In this document: positions 20,898-30,110 of the stretch, one piece after another | Numbering within the stretch: position 1 is the first letter of the stretch | Layout: each line of letters starts with the position of its first letter | Assembly (NCBI RefSeq): GCF_033963835.1 | Contig: NZ_JAXBME010000024.1 | Location: forward strand, 1 to 58,218 | Direction of reading: 5' to 3' | Length of the DNA stretch: 58,218 nucleotides | DNA from: Cytobacillus sp. IB215665 | GTDB taxonomy: Bacteria > Bacillota > Bacilli > Bacillales > SM2101 | The notes under the pieces: generated by a model | Seen by the model: the letters and a program-made list of their open reading frames with translations, nothing else | Told to the model about the DNA's origin: nothing | Databases searched by the model: none | Made by a program: the position numbers and the translations under genes

Positions 20898-22271
20898 ATG
20901 AAAAACCGATTTGCGGTAATATTGGCCGCTGGGCAAGGTACTAGAATGAAGTCAAAATTATATAAAGTTTTACACCCTGTTTGTGGCAAACCAATGGTTC
21001 AACATGTTGTCGAAGAAGTTACAAAAATAGGTGTGTCGCAGTTGATAACTGTAGTAGGACACGGTGCTGAACAAGTGAAAGAGAAGCTTGGTAATAGTAG
21101 CGATTTTGTGTTACAAAAGGAGCAACTAGGTACAGGGCACGCTGTATTACAAGCAGCTCCACAATTAGAACAGCAAGACGGAATAACTATTGTTCTATAT
21201 GGAGATACCCCACTTATTACTGAAGCTACCATGAAATCTTTGTTGGAGCACCATGAGCATACAAAAGCAAAAGTTACTATTTTAACAGCTATTGCAAATG
21301 ATCCGACAGGCTATGGAAGAATTGTTAGAGACGACTTAGACAAAGTCGAAAAGATTGTTGAGCATAAGGATGCCAACGATCAAGAGCTTAGTATTAAAGA
21401 GATTAACACAGGGATTTATTGTTTTGATAACAAAGCTTTATTTCATGCATTAAAGAAAGTATCAAATAATAATTCACAAGGTGAGTATTATTTACCAGAT
21501 GTAGTAGGAATCTTAAAAAATGAAGGTGAGACAGTCTCTGTTTACCAAACACAGTCTTTTTCAGAAACGTTAGGAGTAAATAACCGAATTCAACTTGCAG
21601 AAGCTGAACAAATAATGAAAGAGCGAATAAATAATTACCATATGTTAAATGGAGTGACAATAATTGATCCACATTCAACATATATATCATCAAATGCTCA
21701 AATTGGTCAGGATACAATTATACACCCTGGAACTATTATAGAGGGAGAAACAGTTATTGGAACTGATTGTACAGTGGGTCCTCATACAGAGTTGAAAAAT
21801 TGTCAAATAGGAAATCGTTCAGTTATTCGTCATTCAGTCGCACACCAAAGTGAGATTGGTAATGAAGTCAATATTGGTCCATTTGCACATATTCGACCTG
21901 ATTCTTTAATAAAAGATGAAGTGAAAATTGGTAACTTTGTAGAAGTGAAGAAGTCTATCATTGGAGATGGCAGCAAAGCTTCGCATTTAAGTTATATTGG
22001 AGATGCTGAGGTAGGTAAAGGTGTCAATATTGGTTGTGGTTCAATAACAGTGAATTATGATGGTCAAAATAAATATTTAACAAAAATAGAAGATGGCGCT
22101 TTTATCGGATGTAATTCTAATTTAGTCGCGCCAGTTACAGTTGGAGAAAGAGCATATGTGGCTGCAGGCTCTACAATTACAAAAGATGTTCCTGGAAGTG
22201 CACTATCTATTGCCCGTGCGCAACAAGTAAATAAAGAACAATATGTTAACCGTTTGCGAGAAAAGAAATAA
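20898..22271 (+). CDS. glmU: bifunctional UDP-N-acetylglucosamine synthesis enzyme GlmU
   Basis: Makes UDP-GlcNAc from GlcN-1-P in two steps. The N-terminal uridylyltransferase (residues 1-~230) shows [11 protein letters not shown] and LYGDTPLI. The C-terminal acetyltransferase is a left-handed beta helix of hexapeptide repeats (~250-440) with KNFVEVKKS-like and [11 protein letters not shown] segments. The 457-residue length is normal. ATG 20898 follows TGGAGG. It is called gcaD in B. subtilis. prs follows at 77 bp. Confidence 0.97.
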   Translation: MKNRFAVILAAGQGTRMKSKLYKVLHPVCGKPMVQHVVEEVTKIGVSQLITVVGHGAEQVKEKLGNSSDFVLQKEQLGTGHAVLQAAPQLEQQDGITIVLYGDTPLITEATMKSLLEHHEHTKAKVTILTAIANDPTGYGRIVRDDLDKVEKIVEHKDANDQELSIKEINTGIYCFDNKALFHALKKVSNNNSQGEYYLPDVVGILKNEGETVSVYQTQSFSETLGVNNRIQLAEAEQIMKERINNYHMLNGVTIIDPHSTYISSNAQIGQDTIIHPGTIIEGETVIGTDCTVGPHTELKNCQIGNRSVIRHSVAHQSEIGNEVNIGPFAHIRPDSLIKDEVKIGNFVEVKKSIIGDGSKASHLSYIGDAEVGKGVNIGCGSITVNYDGQNKYLTKIEDGAFIGCNSNLVAPVTVGERAYVAAGSTITKDVPGSALSIARAQQVNKEQYVNRLREKK

Positions 22272-22348
22272 TTTGTTCTTATATGTTTTAACAATGTCTG
22301 GATTTGTTACAATAACTAAGATAATGATTATCGGAGGTTAGTAGGAGA

Positions 22349-23296
22349 ATGCAATCAATCGATCCAAAATTAAAAGTATTTACACTTAGCTCAAATCAAG
22401 GTGTAGCTGAAGAAATTGCTAAAGTTATAGGAGTCGAATTAGGAAAAATTGCTGTTGCTCGCTTTAGTGATGGTGAAATACAGATTAATATCGAAGAAAG
22501 CATCAGAGGCTGTGACGTATATATTATTCAGTCAACAAGCTCACCAGTGAATCAGAATTTAATGGAATTATTAATTATGATTGATGCTTTAAAACGAGCG
22601 TCTGCAAAAACCATTAACATTGTTATGCCGTATTATGGATATGCACGTCAAGATAGGAAAGCTCGTTCTCGTGAGCCGATTACAGCCAAACTAGTTGCTA
22701 ACCTCATAGAAACTGCTGGAGCAACACGTGTAATAACACTCGATTTACACGCTCCACAAATACAAGGCTTTTTCGATATCCCTATTGATCATTTAATGGG
22801 TGTACCGATTTTAGCAGATTATTTCAACAGTAAAGGTCTTGAGGATATAGTGATTGTTTCTCCTGATCACGGTGGTGTGACCCGTGCAAGGAAAATGGCT
22901 GATCGTTTGAAAGCACCTATCGCAATAATTGATAAACGTCGACCTAAACCAAATGTAGCTGAAGTGATGAATATTGTTGGTAATGTTCAAGGTAAAACTG
23001 CAATTTTAATTGATGACATTATTGACACAGCAGGAACGATTACATTGGCTGCAAATGCACTCGTCGAAAATGGTGCTTCAGCGGTGTATGCATGCTGTAC
23101 ACATCCGGTTTTATCGGGTCCAGCTATCGAAAGAATACAAAATTCAAATATAAAAGAGTTAGTCGTTACAAATTCTATTGCATTACATGATGATATGAGA
23201 ATCGAAAAAATTGTAGAACTTTCTGTTGCTCCTCTAATTGCAGAAGCTATTGTCCGTGTACATGAACAAGAATCAATTAGTGCTTTATTTGATTAA
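22349..23296 (+). CDS. prs: ribose-phosphate pyrophosphokinase
   Basis: Makes PRPP from ribose-5-phosphate and ATP for nucleotide, histidine and tryptophan synthesis. The 315-residue class I enzyme has the flexible loop [16 protein letters not shown], the PRPP-binding motif [13 protein letters not shown] and the pyrophosphate loop [12 protein letters not shown] 22349 follows CGGAGGTTAG. It sits next to purR and glmU, so PRPP supply and the PRPP-sensing repressor are encoded close together. Confidence 0.97.
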   Translation: MQSIDPKLKVFTLSSNQGVAEEIAKVIGVELGKIAVARFSDGEIQINIEESIRGCDVYIIQSTSSPVNQNLMELLIMIDALKRASAKTINIVMPYYGYARQDRKARSREPITAKLVANLIETAGATRVITLDLHAPQIQGFFDIPIDHLMGVPILADYFNSKGLEDIVIVSPDHGGVTRARKMADRLKAPIAIIDKRRPKPNVAEVMNIVGNVQGKTAILIDDIIDTAGTITLAANALVENGASAVYACCTHPVLSGPAIERIQNSNIKELVVTNSIALHDDMRIEKIVELSVAPLIAEAIVRVHEQESISALFD

Positions 23297-23309
23297 TTAT
23301 TATTATTAG

Positions 23310-23335
23310 GTTTATCTCTACCTAGTTTTGGGGAA
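23310..23335 (+). promoter_or_regulatory. candidate sigma-B promoter of ctc
   Basis: GTTTAT (23310-23315), 14 bp, GGGGAA (23330-23335) partly matches sigma-B (GTTTAA, 12-15 bp, GGGTAT). Position fits the known stress control of B. subtilis ctc, but the -10 has two mismatches. Confidence 0.3.
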
Positions 23336-23382
23336 AGTTACTCATAGAACGAGTATATAAACCAAACGGGTAGGTGAATAGA

Positions 23383-24009
23383 ATGTCATTATTGCAAGCA
23401 AATGAGAGGCAAGATTTTAAGCATTCATCAATTAGGAAATTGCGGGAGGAAGGTAAAATTCCTGCAGTTATTTACGGTGAGAATTATGAAAGTAAGGCGA
23501 TCTTTATTCATGGGGCAGACTTTCTGAAAACGATAAAAGAAGCTGGGCGCAATGGTATTATTACGCTCTCACTTAATAATGATCAACATTCAGTGATGTT
23601 GCATGATATTCAAAAAGACCCATTAAAAAGTGACATATTGCATGCGGATTTTCAAGTTGTTAATATGAAGTCAGAAGTAGAGGTTGATGTAAACATTCAA
23701 CTCATAGGTGATGCAATTGGTGTCAAGGATGGCGGAGTACTCCAACAACCGTTACACCAAGTATCTGTAAGAGCGTTACCTACTAATATACCAACTTCCA
23801 TTGATATAGATGTGTCTAACCTGGAAGTTGGTCAAACGATATCTATTGGTGACATTCAAACAGTAGATAAATTTGACATTAATCATGATATGAGTGAAGT
23901 AGTTGCATCAGTGTTACCTCCGAAACAAGAAGATGAAATAAATAGTGGTGAAGAACAAGAAACTGGGCAACCTGATAATGTTGAAGGTAGAGAGACAGAT
24001 GACGAGTAG
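23383..24009 (+). CDS. ctc: general stress protein Ctc / 50S ribosomal protein L25
   Basis: A two-domain L25/TL5/Ctc protein of 208 residues. The N-terminal half binds 5S rRNA (SSIRKLREEGKIPAVIYGEN; HSVMLHDIQKDPLKSDILHADF). The C-terminal TL5 domain follows and ends in an acidic, disordered tail (about 30 residues). ATG 23383 gives MSLLQANERQDF; a GTG at 23374 overlaps the ribosome binding site (TAGGTGA). Confidence 0.94.
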   Translation: MSLLQANERQDFKHSSIRKLREEGKIPAVIYGENYESKAIFIHGADFLKTIKEAGRNGIITLSLNNDQHSVMLHDIQKDPLKSDILHADFQVVNMKSEVEVDVNIQLIGDAIGVKDGGVLQQPLHQVSVRALPTNIPTSIDIDVSNLEVGQTISIGDIQTVDKFDINHDMSEVVASVLPPKQEDEINSGEEQETGQPDNVEGRETDDE

Positions 24010-24188
24010 GTATGCTTACGCATAAGGTGATTAGCCAAAATTGAGTTGAACTTGCTCGAGATTAACAAAACTTTATCTACGGTTTGTCGAAGTTGCTTAA
24101 CCCCATCCTTCAAAAGCATCGTTGTGCTTTTCGTAGGCATGGGGTTCTAGTGCTTGTTGGGTGTGTATGCGTAGCTAGCGCGTTATAT

Positions 24189-24285
24189 AATGTCTAGCTA
24201 CTACAGCGCCTATCCATCCAAGGCAGCTCTTAGATTTCATCCGAAGGCAAGTCTAGATGAGTCAGGTGCTTGCGTTTTTTATTAT
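24189..24285 (+). repeat. TGTCTAGCT-type repeat element
   Basis: Starts TGTCTAGCTACTACAGCGCC and ends AGGTGCTTGCGTTTTTTAT. The CAGCGCC and GGTGCTTG ends can pair, so the element folds as one long imperfect hairpin, with a second internal pairing likely. The layout matches a short repeat I recall as common in Bacillus intergenic DNA. It lies just upstream of the pth ribosome binding site; the remaining ctc-pth gap (24010-24188) shows nothing I recognise. Confidence 0.65.
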
Positions 24286-24303
24286 ACATATGGGGGAATC
24301 TTG

Positions 24304-24861
24304 ATGAAATTAATTGTAGGTTTAGGAAACCCTGGTAGAGAATATGCTCGTACAAAACATAATGTAGGATTCATGGTTATTGATCAGTTATCGACACGAT
24401 TTAATATCGATTTAGATAAATCTAAGTTTTCAGGATTATTTGGAACAGGTATGTTTAATGGTGAAAAAGTAATATTATGTAAACCGCTTACATATATGAA
24501 TTTATCAGGAGAATGCATTGGGCCATTAATGGACTATTTTGACATACCTATTGAAGATCTACTGATTATCTACGATGACCTTGATTTGCCAACAGGAAAA
24601 ATTCGTTTAAGAACAAAAGGCAGTGCTGGTGGACATAATGGAATTAAATCCACAATTAATCATCTTGGCACTCAAGAGTTTAAAAGAGTTCGTATAGGAA
24701 TTGGGAGACCAACGAATGGTATGGCAATTCCAAATTATGTTCTCACAAAATTTATTGATGATGAAATTGAAAAGATAAATGATGCTATAAAGGTTTCAAC
24801 AGATGTATGTGAAGATTGGATTTCATCACCTTTTTTACAAGTAATGAATAAGTATAATTAA
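24304..24861 (+). CDS. pth: peptidyl-tRNA hydrolase
   Basis: Recycles tRNA from peptidyl-tRNA that drops off the ribosome; called spoVC in B. subtilis because a mutant blocks sporulation. The 185-residue product has [18 protein letters not shown] with catalytic His 19, [16 protein letters not shown] with the catalytic Asp, and [14 protein letters not shown] 24304 is preceded by GGGGGAA. In-frame codons back to 24190 belong to the TGTCTAGCT repeat and are not part of the gene. Confidence 0.96.
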   Translation: MKLIVGLGNPGREYARTKHNVGFMVIDQLSTRFNIDLDKSKFSGLFGTGMFNGEKVILCKPLTYMNLSGECIGPLMDYFDIPIEDLLIIYDDLDLPTGKIRLRTKGSAGGHNGIKSTINHLGTQEFKRVRIGIGRPTNGMAIPNYVLTKFIDDEIEKINDAIKVSTDVCEDWISSPFLQVMNKYN

Positions 24862-24930
24862 TCAATGAAATTGAATAACTTCCTAGTATTGAGTAAATAC
24901 TATCACTAAAACCAATTGGGAGGATAACAA

Positions 24931-25161
24931 ATGTCACTCCATTATTATTGCAGGCATTGTAGTATAAAAGTTGGTAGTATTGAAAGAGTATCACTATATA
25001 CTGAAAGTTTAGGATTTCAATTACTTTCTGACCAGGAACGTCAAGAGATGTTGTCCTACGAAGATAACGGTGATATCAAAGTGCTAACAATTTGTGAGGA
25101 TTGTCAAGAAGCATTAAACCGAAATCCAGATTTCCATCTATATGAAACATTTATTCAGTGA
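24931..25161 (+). CDS. fin: anti-sigma-F factor Fin
   Basis: A 76-residue zinc protein (formerly YabK) that dampens sigma-F so that forespore transcription can pass to sigma-G. Two cysteine pairs are present, CRHC near residue 8 and CEDC near residue 58. The IKVGSIE and [23 protein letters not shown] segments match the family. A GGGAGGAT site precedes ATG 24931. It lies between pth and mfd, as in B. subtilis. Together with csfB the window encodes both small anti-sigma factors of the forespore. Confidence 0.93.
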   Translation: MSLHYYCRHCSIKVGSIERVSLYTESLGFQLLSDQERQEMLSYEDNGDIKVLTICEDCQEALNRNPDFHLYETFIQ

Positions 25162-25164
25162 GAA

Positions 25165-25190
25165 GCTTTGGTCTAATACCAAAGTATTTT
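25165..25190 (+). terminator. fin terminator
   Basis: 8-bp stem GCTTTGGT (25165-25172) with ACCAAAGT (25178-25185), 5-nt loop, then ATTTTCC. Confidence 0.75.
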
Positions 25191-25212
25191 CCTGTTTTAT
25201 GTTGATTATTAT

Positions 25213-25350
25213 GTTGTTTTCCTTGATAGCAAATAAACATATATACAAATATATATAAAGAGTTCTTAATATCATTTCTCTTTTTTAGATAACAACGCAT
25301 ACAATTCGACCTAGCTTCAAATAGAAACTTATGCCAACAAAGAAGTTTTT
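25213..25350 (-). repeat. main intergenic repeat, eroded copy E1
   Basis: Begins GTTGTTTTCCTTGATAGC, keeps ATATATACAAATAT in place of the ATACAACG core edge and ends ATGCCAACAAAGAAG. Strongly diverged; the assignment rests on order of motifs and on the better copy that follows. Confidence 0.4.
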
Positions 25351-25355
25351 TTATT

Positions 25356-25484
25356 TATTTTGGCTGTTTTCGCATTGATTGTAGTTTTTCGTACTAAGAT
25401 ATAAAGTTCGATGCGTTTTTTCTTCTCATTAACAGATGAAAGTCGCATTAACTAGCAATAGCAACAAAGATTTAAAAAAATTCG
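25356..25484 (-). repeat. main intergenic repeat, copy E2 (reverse)
   Basis: Reads TTTTGGCTGTTTTCGCATTG with GTAGTTTTTCGTAC, then TTTTTTCTTCTC, and ends AGCAATAGCAACAAAG. Shorter than full copies, with the core ATGCCACGAA eroded. E1 and E2 together occupy most of the 397-bp fin-mfd gap. Confidence 0.7.
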
Positions 25485-25558
25485 TAAAAAGTGTAACGCA
25501 TTTTATATAACTAGAATATTATTAAACCCTGCTAAGTCATTTGAGAGGAGGGGGTTGA

Positions 25559-28500
25559 ATGTTAGGTATACAAGAGTATTTTTTATATAATGATGATTTG
25601 GCTTCAATTGTAAACGGCATTGATGAAGGGCTTAAAGAGCAGCTTGTCGCTGGATTATCAGGATCAGCTAGATCTTTATTTTATGCTTCAATCTATAAAG
25701 ATACAAATCGCCCGTTACTAATAGTGACACATAACCTCTTTCAAGCGCAGAAGATTTATGATGATTTACTAGGGTTGTTAAGTAGTGATCATGTATTTCT
25801 ATACCCAGTTAATGAAACAATTGCGTCAGAAATAGGAACTGCTAGTCCAGAATTAAAAGGACAGCGTCTAGAGGTATTGGATTATTGGTGTACATCAAAA
25901 AAAGGTATAGTCATAGCACCTGTTGCTGCTATAAAAAGGTTGCTTCCCCCAAAAGAAGTTTGGGATAGCTATCAATTAAATTTCTCAGTAGGAAATGACA
26001 TAGACATAGATCAATATTTAAATAAAATTGTATTGATGGGTTACTCTAGAGCATCAATGGTTACAGCACCAGGAGAGTTCAGTGTTAGGGGTGGTATAAT
26101 TGATATATACCCATTAACTGAAGAGTTTCCAATTAGAATAGAACTTTTTGATACTGAGATAGAGTCAATACGGACATTTGCAATTGATGATCAACGGTCA
26201 TTGCAAAAGGTAGAAAAAGTAACCATTGGTCCGTCAACTGAAATTCTAATAAGTAACGATAAAATCGATCACGTAATTAACTCAATAGAAGATAAACTTG
26301 GAGAAAGTTTGAAAAAAACAAAGGACAGTGATGTTAAAAAATTATTAGTGGAAAACATTACTGCTGAAATAGAACAATTAAAAAATGACCAACTTCCGAG
26401 TCAAGTATTTAAGTACTTATCTCTTTTCTATGAAAAGCCTGCAAGTTTACTAGACTATGTACCTAATAACGGTCTTATTTTATTTGATGAAATGAGCCGT
26501 ATCCAAGATATTACTACAACCTTAGATAAAGAAGAAGCTGAATGGTACACGAGCCTACTTTCCGAAGGTAAAATTATTCATGATTTACAGCTGTCTCATC
26601 ATTTTTCTACTCTTATACAAAAGATAGACAAGCCGATTATTTATTTTTCTTTGTTTTTACGGCATGTTCAGCAAACAAGTCCACAAAATATTGTAAATAT
26701 TACTTGTAAGCAAATGCAAAGTTTCTTTGGACAAATGCATGTGTTGAAAACCGAATTAGAAAGATGGAAAAAAGGAAATTATACTGTTGTAATCTTAGCT
26801 CCGAATGAAGAAAGACAGAAGAAGATACAACATGTACTTGAGGATTATGATTTGAATTTTGCTACAACTGATAGCAATGACAAAATAATAGCAGGTACAA
26901 ATCAAATCGTTCTAGGTGATTTAAACACTGGTTTTGATTTGCCTTTACAAAAGCTAGTAGTTATTACTGAAGAAGAATTGTTTAAAAATAGGACGAAAAA
27001 AACAAAACCGAGACAGAAGCTATCCAATGCAGAAAGAATTAAGAGCTACTCAGAGTTAAAGGTTGGCGATCATGTTGTTCACATTAACCATGGTATCGGT
27101 AAGTATATTGGAATTGAGACGCTAGAAATCAATGGTATACACAAAGATTATCTCCATATTGAGTATCAAGGTAGTGACAAGCTATACGTTCCTGTCGAAC
27201 AAATAAATCAAGTACAAAAGTACGTTGGATCAGAAGGTAAAGATCCAAAAGTGTATAAGCTTGGTGGAACAGAGTGGAAACGGGTTAAGAAAAAGGTTGA
27301 GTCCTCAGTACAAGATATAGCTGATGACTTAATTAAGTTATATGCAGAGCGAGAAGCGAGTAAAGGCTATAGTTATAGCCCTGATGGTGATATGCAGCGA
27401 GAGTTTGAGTCGGCTTTCCCATATGAAGAAACAGTAGATCAACTACGTTCAATTGGTGAAATTAAAAAAGATATGGAAAAAGAGCGCCCTATGGATCGGT
27501 TATTATGTGGTGATGTAGGGTACGGGAAGACAGAAGTAGCAATCAGAGCAGCATTTAAAGCAATTGTTGATGAAAAGCAGGTTGCTATCCTTGTGCCGAC
27601 AACGATTTTAGCCCAGCAGCATTATGAAACTATTCAAGAACGGTTTCAAGATTATCCAATTAATATAGGTTTACTTAGCCGATTTAGATCTCGTAAGCAA
27701 CAACTTGAAACAATTAAAGGTTTAAAAGATGGAACAATTGATTTAGTTGTAGGCACTCATCGAGTATTGTCTAAGGATATTTCATTTCGTGATTTAGGGA
27801 TGTTAATTATTGATGAAGAGCAACGGTTCGGTGTAACACATAAAGAGAAGATTAAGCAAATGAAAGCTAATATTGATGTATTAACTTTAACAGCAACACC
27901 TATTCCTAGAACGTTACATATGTCCATGTTAGGCGTCAGGGATTTGTCTGTAATTGAAACACCACCTGAGAATAGATTCCCAGTGCAAACTTATGTAGTT
28001 GAATATAATGGTGCACTCATTAGAGAGGCCATTGAAAGAGAACTATCTAGAGGTGGCCAAATATACTTTCTTTATAACCGTGTTGAAGATATTGAACGCA
28101 AAGCCGAGGAAATCCCAATGCTCGTTCCAGATGCACGAGTTGCGTATGCACATGGAAAAATGACTGAAAACGAGCTGGAATCTGTCATACTTAATTTCTT
28201 GGAAGGTGAAATCGATGTCCTTGTAAGTACAACCATTATTGAGACAGGTGTCGATATTCCAAATGTTAATACGTTAATTGTATTTGACGCAGATAAAATG
28301 GGCTTATCACAATTGTATCAGCTTAGAGGAAGGGTCGGTCGTTCGAATCGTGTAGCTTATTCATATTTTACACATCGGAAAGATAAAGTCTTATCAGAAG
28401 TTGCTGAAAAAAGATTGCAAGCAATAAAAGAATTTACAGAGTTAGGCTCTGGTTTTAAAATTGCCATGCGTGACTTGTCAATAAGAGGAGCAGGGAACTT

Positions 28501-29092
28501 GTTAGGGTCACAACAACATGGATTTATTGATACTGTTGGATTTGATTTATATTCTCAAATGCTGAAAGAAGCAATTGACGCACGGAAAGGAAATGAACCA
28601 ATTCAAACAGATCCAGATATAGAAATAGACGTAGAAGTTGATGCATATATCCCTGACCAATACGTTTCTGATGGTCGACAAAAAATAGACATGTATAAAC
28701 GTTTTAGAGCTATTACTACAATAGATGATCTAGAAGATCTTCAAGAGGACATGACAGACCGTTTTGGGGAATACCCAGATGAAGTATCTTATTTATTTCA
28801 AATTGCTGAAATTAAGGTTTACGCAATACAACAAAAAATACTATCAATTAAACAAGTGAAACACGAAGTTACAATATTATTTAGTGAAGAGCAAAGTGAT
28901 AATGTTGAGGTTCAAAGGTTAGTTCAGCTTACACAACAATATGGGCGATTGATTGGGTTAGGGATGGAAGGCAAACAACTAAAAGTTGTTTTCCACACAA
29001 AAGGTATTCCTGCTCAGCAATGGTTAGCATCAATGTACGATTTCCTAAAAAAACTAGCTGACGTTAAAGAAGAACAATTAAAAACTGTATAA
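25559..29092 (+). CDS. mfd: transcription-repair coupling factor
   Basis: Mfd pushes stalled RNA polymerase off DNA and recruits UvrA for repair. The 1177-residue protein has the N-terminal UvrB-like module, the polymerase-interacting domain beginning near residue 500 (KVGDHVVHINHGIGKYIGI), Walker A GDVGYGKTEVA near 651, the DEEQ box near 752, SF2 helicase motifs (TLTATPIPRTLHMS; QLRGRVGRS) and a C-terminal TRCF domain. ATG 25559 follows GAGAGGAGGGGG. It lies between fin and spoVT. Confidence 0.98.
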   Translation: MLGIQEYFLYNDDLASIVNGIDEGLKEQLVAGLSGSARSLFYASIYKDTNRPLLIVTHNLFQAQKIYDDLLGLLSSDHVFLYPVNETIASEIGTASPELKGQRLEVLDYWCTSKKGIVIAPVAAIKRLLPPKEVWDSYQLNFSVGNDIDIDQYLNKIVLMGYSRASMVTAPGEFSVRGGIIDIYPLTEEFPIRIELFDTEIESIRTFAIDDQRSLQKVEKVTIGPSTEILISNDKIDHVINSIEDKLGESLKKTKDSDVKKLLVENITAEIEQLKNDQLPSQVFKYLSLFYEKPASLLDYVPNNGLILFDEMSRIQDITTTLDKEEAEWYTSLLSEGKIIHDLQLSHHFSTLIQKIDKPIIYFSLFLRHVQQTSPQNIVNITCKQMQSFFGQMHVLKTELERWKKGNYTVVILAPNEERQKKIQHVLEDYDLNFATTDSNDKIIAGTNQIVLGDLNTGFDLPLQKLVVITEEELFKNRTKKTKPRQKLSNAERIKSYSELKVGDHVVHINHGIGKYIGIETLEINGIHKDYLHIEYQGSDKLYVPVEQINQVQKYVGSEGKDPKVYKLGGTEWKRVKKKVESSVQDIADDLIKLYAEREASKGYSYSPDGDMQREFESAFPYEETVDQLRSIGEIKKDMEKERPMDRLLCGDVGYGKTEVAIRAAFKAIVDEKQVAILVPTTILAQQHYETIQERFQDYPINIGLLSRFRSRKQQLETIKGLKDGTIDLVVGTHRVLSKDISFRDLGMLIIDEEQRFGVTHKEKIKQMKANIDVLTLTATPIPRTLHMSMLGVRDLSVIETPPENRFPVQTYVVEYNGALIREAIERELSRGGQIYFLYNRVEDIERKAEEIPMLVPDARVAYAHGKMTENELESVILNFLEGEIDVLVSTTIIETGVDIPNVNTLIVFDADKMGLSQLYQLRGRVGRSNRVAYSYFTHRKDKVLSEVAEKRLQAIKEFTELGSGFKIAMRDLSIRGAGNLLGSQQHGFIDTVGFDLYSQMLKEAIDARKGNEPIQTDPDIEIDVEVDAYIPDQYVSDGRQKIDMYKRFRAITTIDDLEDLQEDMTDRFGEYPDEVSYLFQIAEIKVYAIQQKILSIKQVKHEVTILFSEEQSDNVEVQRLVQLTQQYGRLIGLGMEGKQLKVVFHTKGIPAQQWLASMYDFLKKLADVKEEQLKTV

Positions 29093-29203
29093 AAATGTTT
29101 AGCTGTATTAATAATTGGCGATACTGTATGTTTCTTTTTATTTTTAAAAATTATGCTTTCTTTATGTATAGTTCTTTGTTTGAAGAGGATACTAATGTCA
29201 ACA

Positions 29204-29240
29204 ATGGTGATTTATACATGAACAACACTTTAATCACCAT
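29204..29240. promoter_or_regulatory. inverted repeat upstream of spoVT
   Basis: Perfect 9-bp arms ATGGTGATT (29204-29212) and AATCACCAT (29232-29240), 19 nt apart, ending 35 bp before the spoVT start. No T tract follows, so an operator or mRNA hairpin is more likely than a terminator for mfd. Confidence 0.45.
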
Positions 29241-29275
29241 CATTTAATCATCAGATGAAAGTGAGGCATCTTTAG

Positions 29276-29812
29276 ATGAAAGCAACTGGAATTGTTCGTC
29301 GAATTGATGATTTAGGCCGAGTGGTAATCCCTAAAGAAATACGGAGGACATTACGAATTAGAGAAGGTGACCCGCTAGAAATTTTTGTTGACCGAGATGG
29401 AGAAGTGATTTTAAAAAAATATTCTCCTATTAGCGAATTAGGTAATTTCGCTAAAGAGTATGCAGAGGCTTTATTTGACAGTTTAGGACATAATGTATTA
29501 ATATGTGATCGAGATGTGTTTATAGCAGTAGCGGGAGGCTCCAAAAAGGACTATATTAATAAAAGTATTAGCAGGATGATTGAGAAATCTATGGAGGATC
29601 GTAATACTGTACTTAATACTGAAGAAAAAGAAATATCCTTTATAAGTGATCAAGAAGAGCAATTGTCATCTTATGCTATAGGTCCAATCATTGCAAATGG
29701 AGATCCAATTGGAGCAGTTATAATTTTTTCAAAAGATACAGTGATTGGGGAAGTTGAGCAAAAAGCTGTTGATACAGCAGCAGGTTTTTTAGCAAGGCAA
29801 ATGGAACAATAA
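29276..29812 (+). CDS. spoVT: stage V sporulation regulator SpoVT
   Basis: Forespore regulator that tunes sigma-G genes and germination. The 178-residue product has an AbrB-type N-terminal domain (KATGIVRRIDDLGRVVIPKEIRRTLRI) and a C-terminal GAF-like sensor domain (about residues 55-178). The DNA-binding domain closely resembles that of AbrB in this window, differing mainly in charged residues. ATG 29276 has a modest GTGAGG site. Its own terminator follows. Confidence 0.96.
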   Translation: MKATGIVRRIDDLGRVVIPKEIRRTLRIREGDPLEIFVDRDGEVILKKYSPISELGNFAKEYAEALFDSLGHNVLICDRDVFIAVAGGSKKDYINKSISRMIEKSMEDRNTVLNTEEKEISFISDQEEQLSSYAIGPIIANGDPIGAVIIFSKDTVIGEVEQKAVDTAAGFLARQMEQ

Positions 29813-29820
29813 AACAAACA

Positions 29821-29849
29821 AAAGGCGGCAAACATGCGGCCTTTTCTTA
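29821..29849 (+). terminator. spoVT terminator
   Basis: AAAGGCGGCA (29821-29830) with TGCGGCCTTT (29835-29844), one internal mismatch, 4-nt loop, then TCTTATTT. Confidence 0.75.
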
Positions 29850-29950
29850 TTTATTTGCTGTTGTGTTCAGCACTAAAAACACGTTTATAAATCTTCTCTT
29901 CTTTGTTGTTATTGTTTTGCAATATAACAATAAAGAAGAAAAGAGGCTAT
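29850..29950. repeat. composite fragment F of the main repeat
   Basis: Starts like a reversed right end (TTTATTTGCTGTTGTGTTC, ACACG, then ATCTTCTCTTC) and continues with forward motifs (TTTGTTGTTATTG, then AAGAAGAAAAGAGGC). The arms CTTCTTT...AAAGAAG make a hairpin. It looks like two fragments joined. The rest of the gap to 30110 holds nothing I recognise. Confidence 0.5.
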
Positions 29951-30110
29951 TTAGTTGATGAATTTTTACGCTTTAAAGCCCCTATCCTCCCGAAATCGCT
30001 TCTCGTTTAAGTTAAAGTACCTTCATGTGATATGCTCTCGTTGCTCTTCATATATTGCAACAGCGGAAGTAAAGCATGACTTTCTTCAATTTTTTTGAAG
30101 GGGTGAGTTG

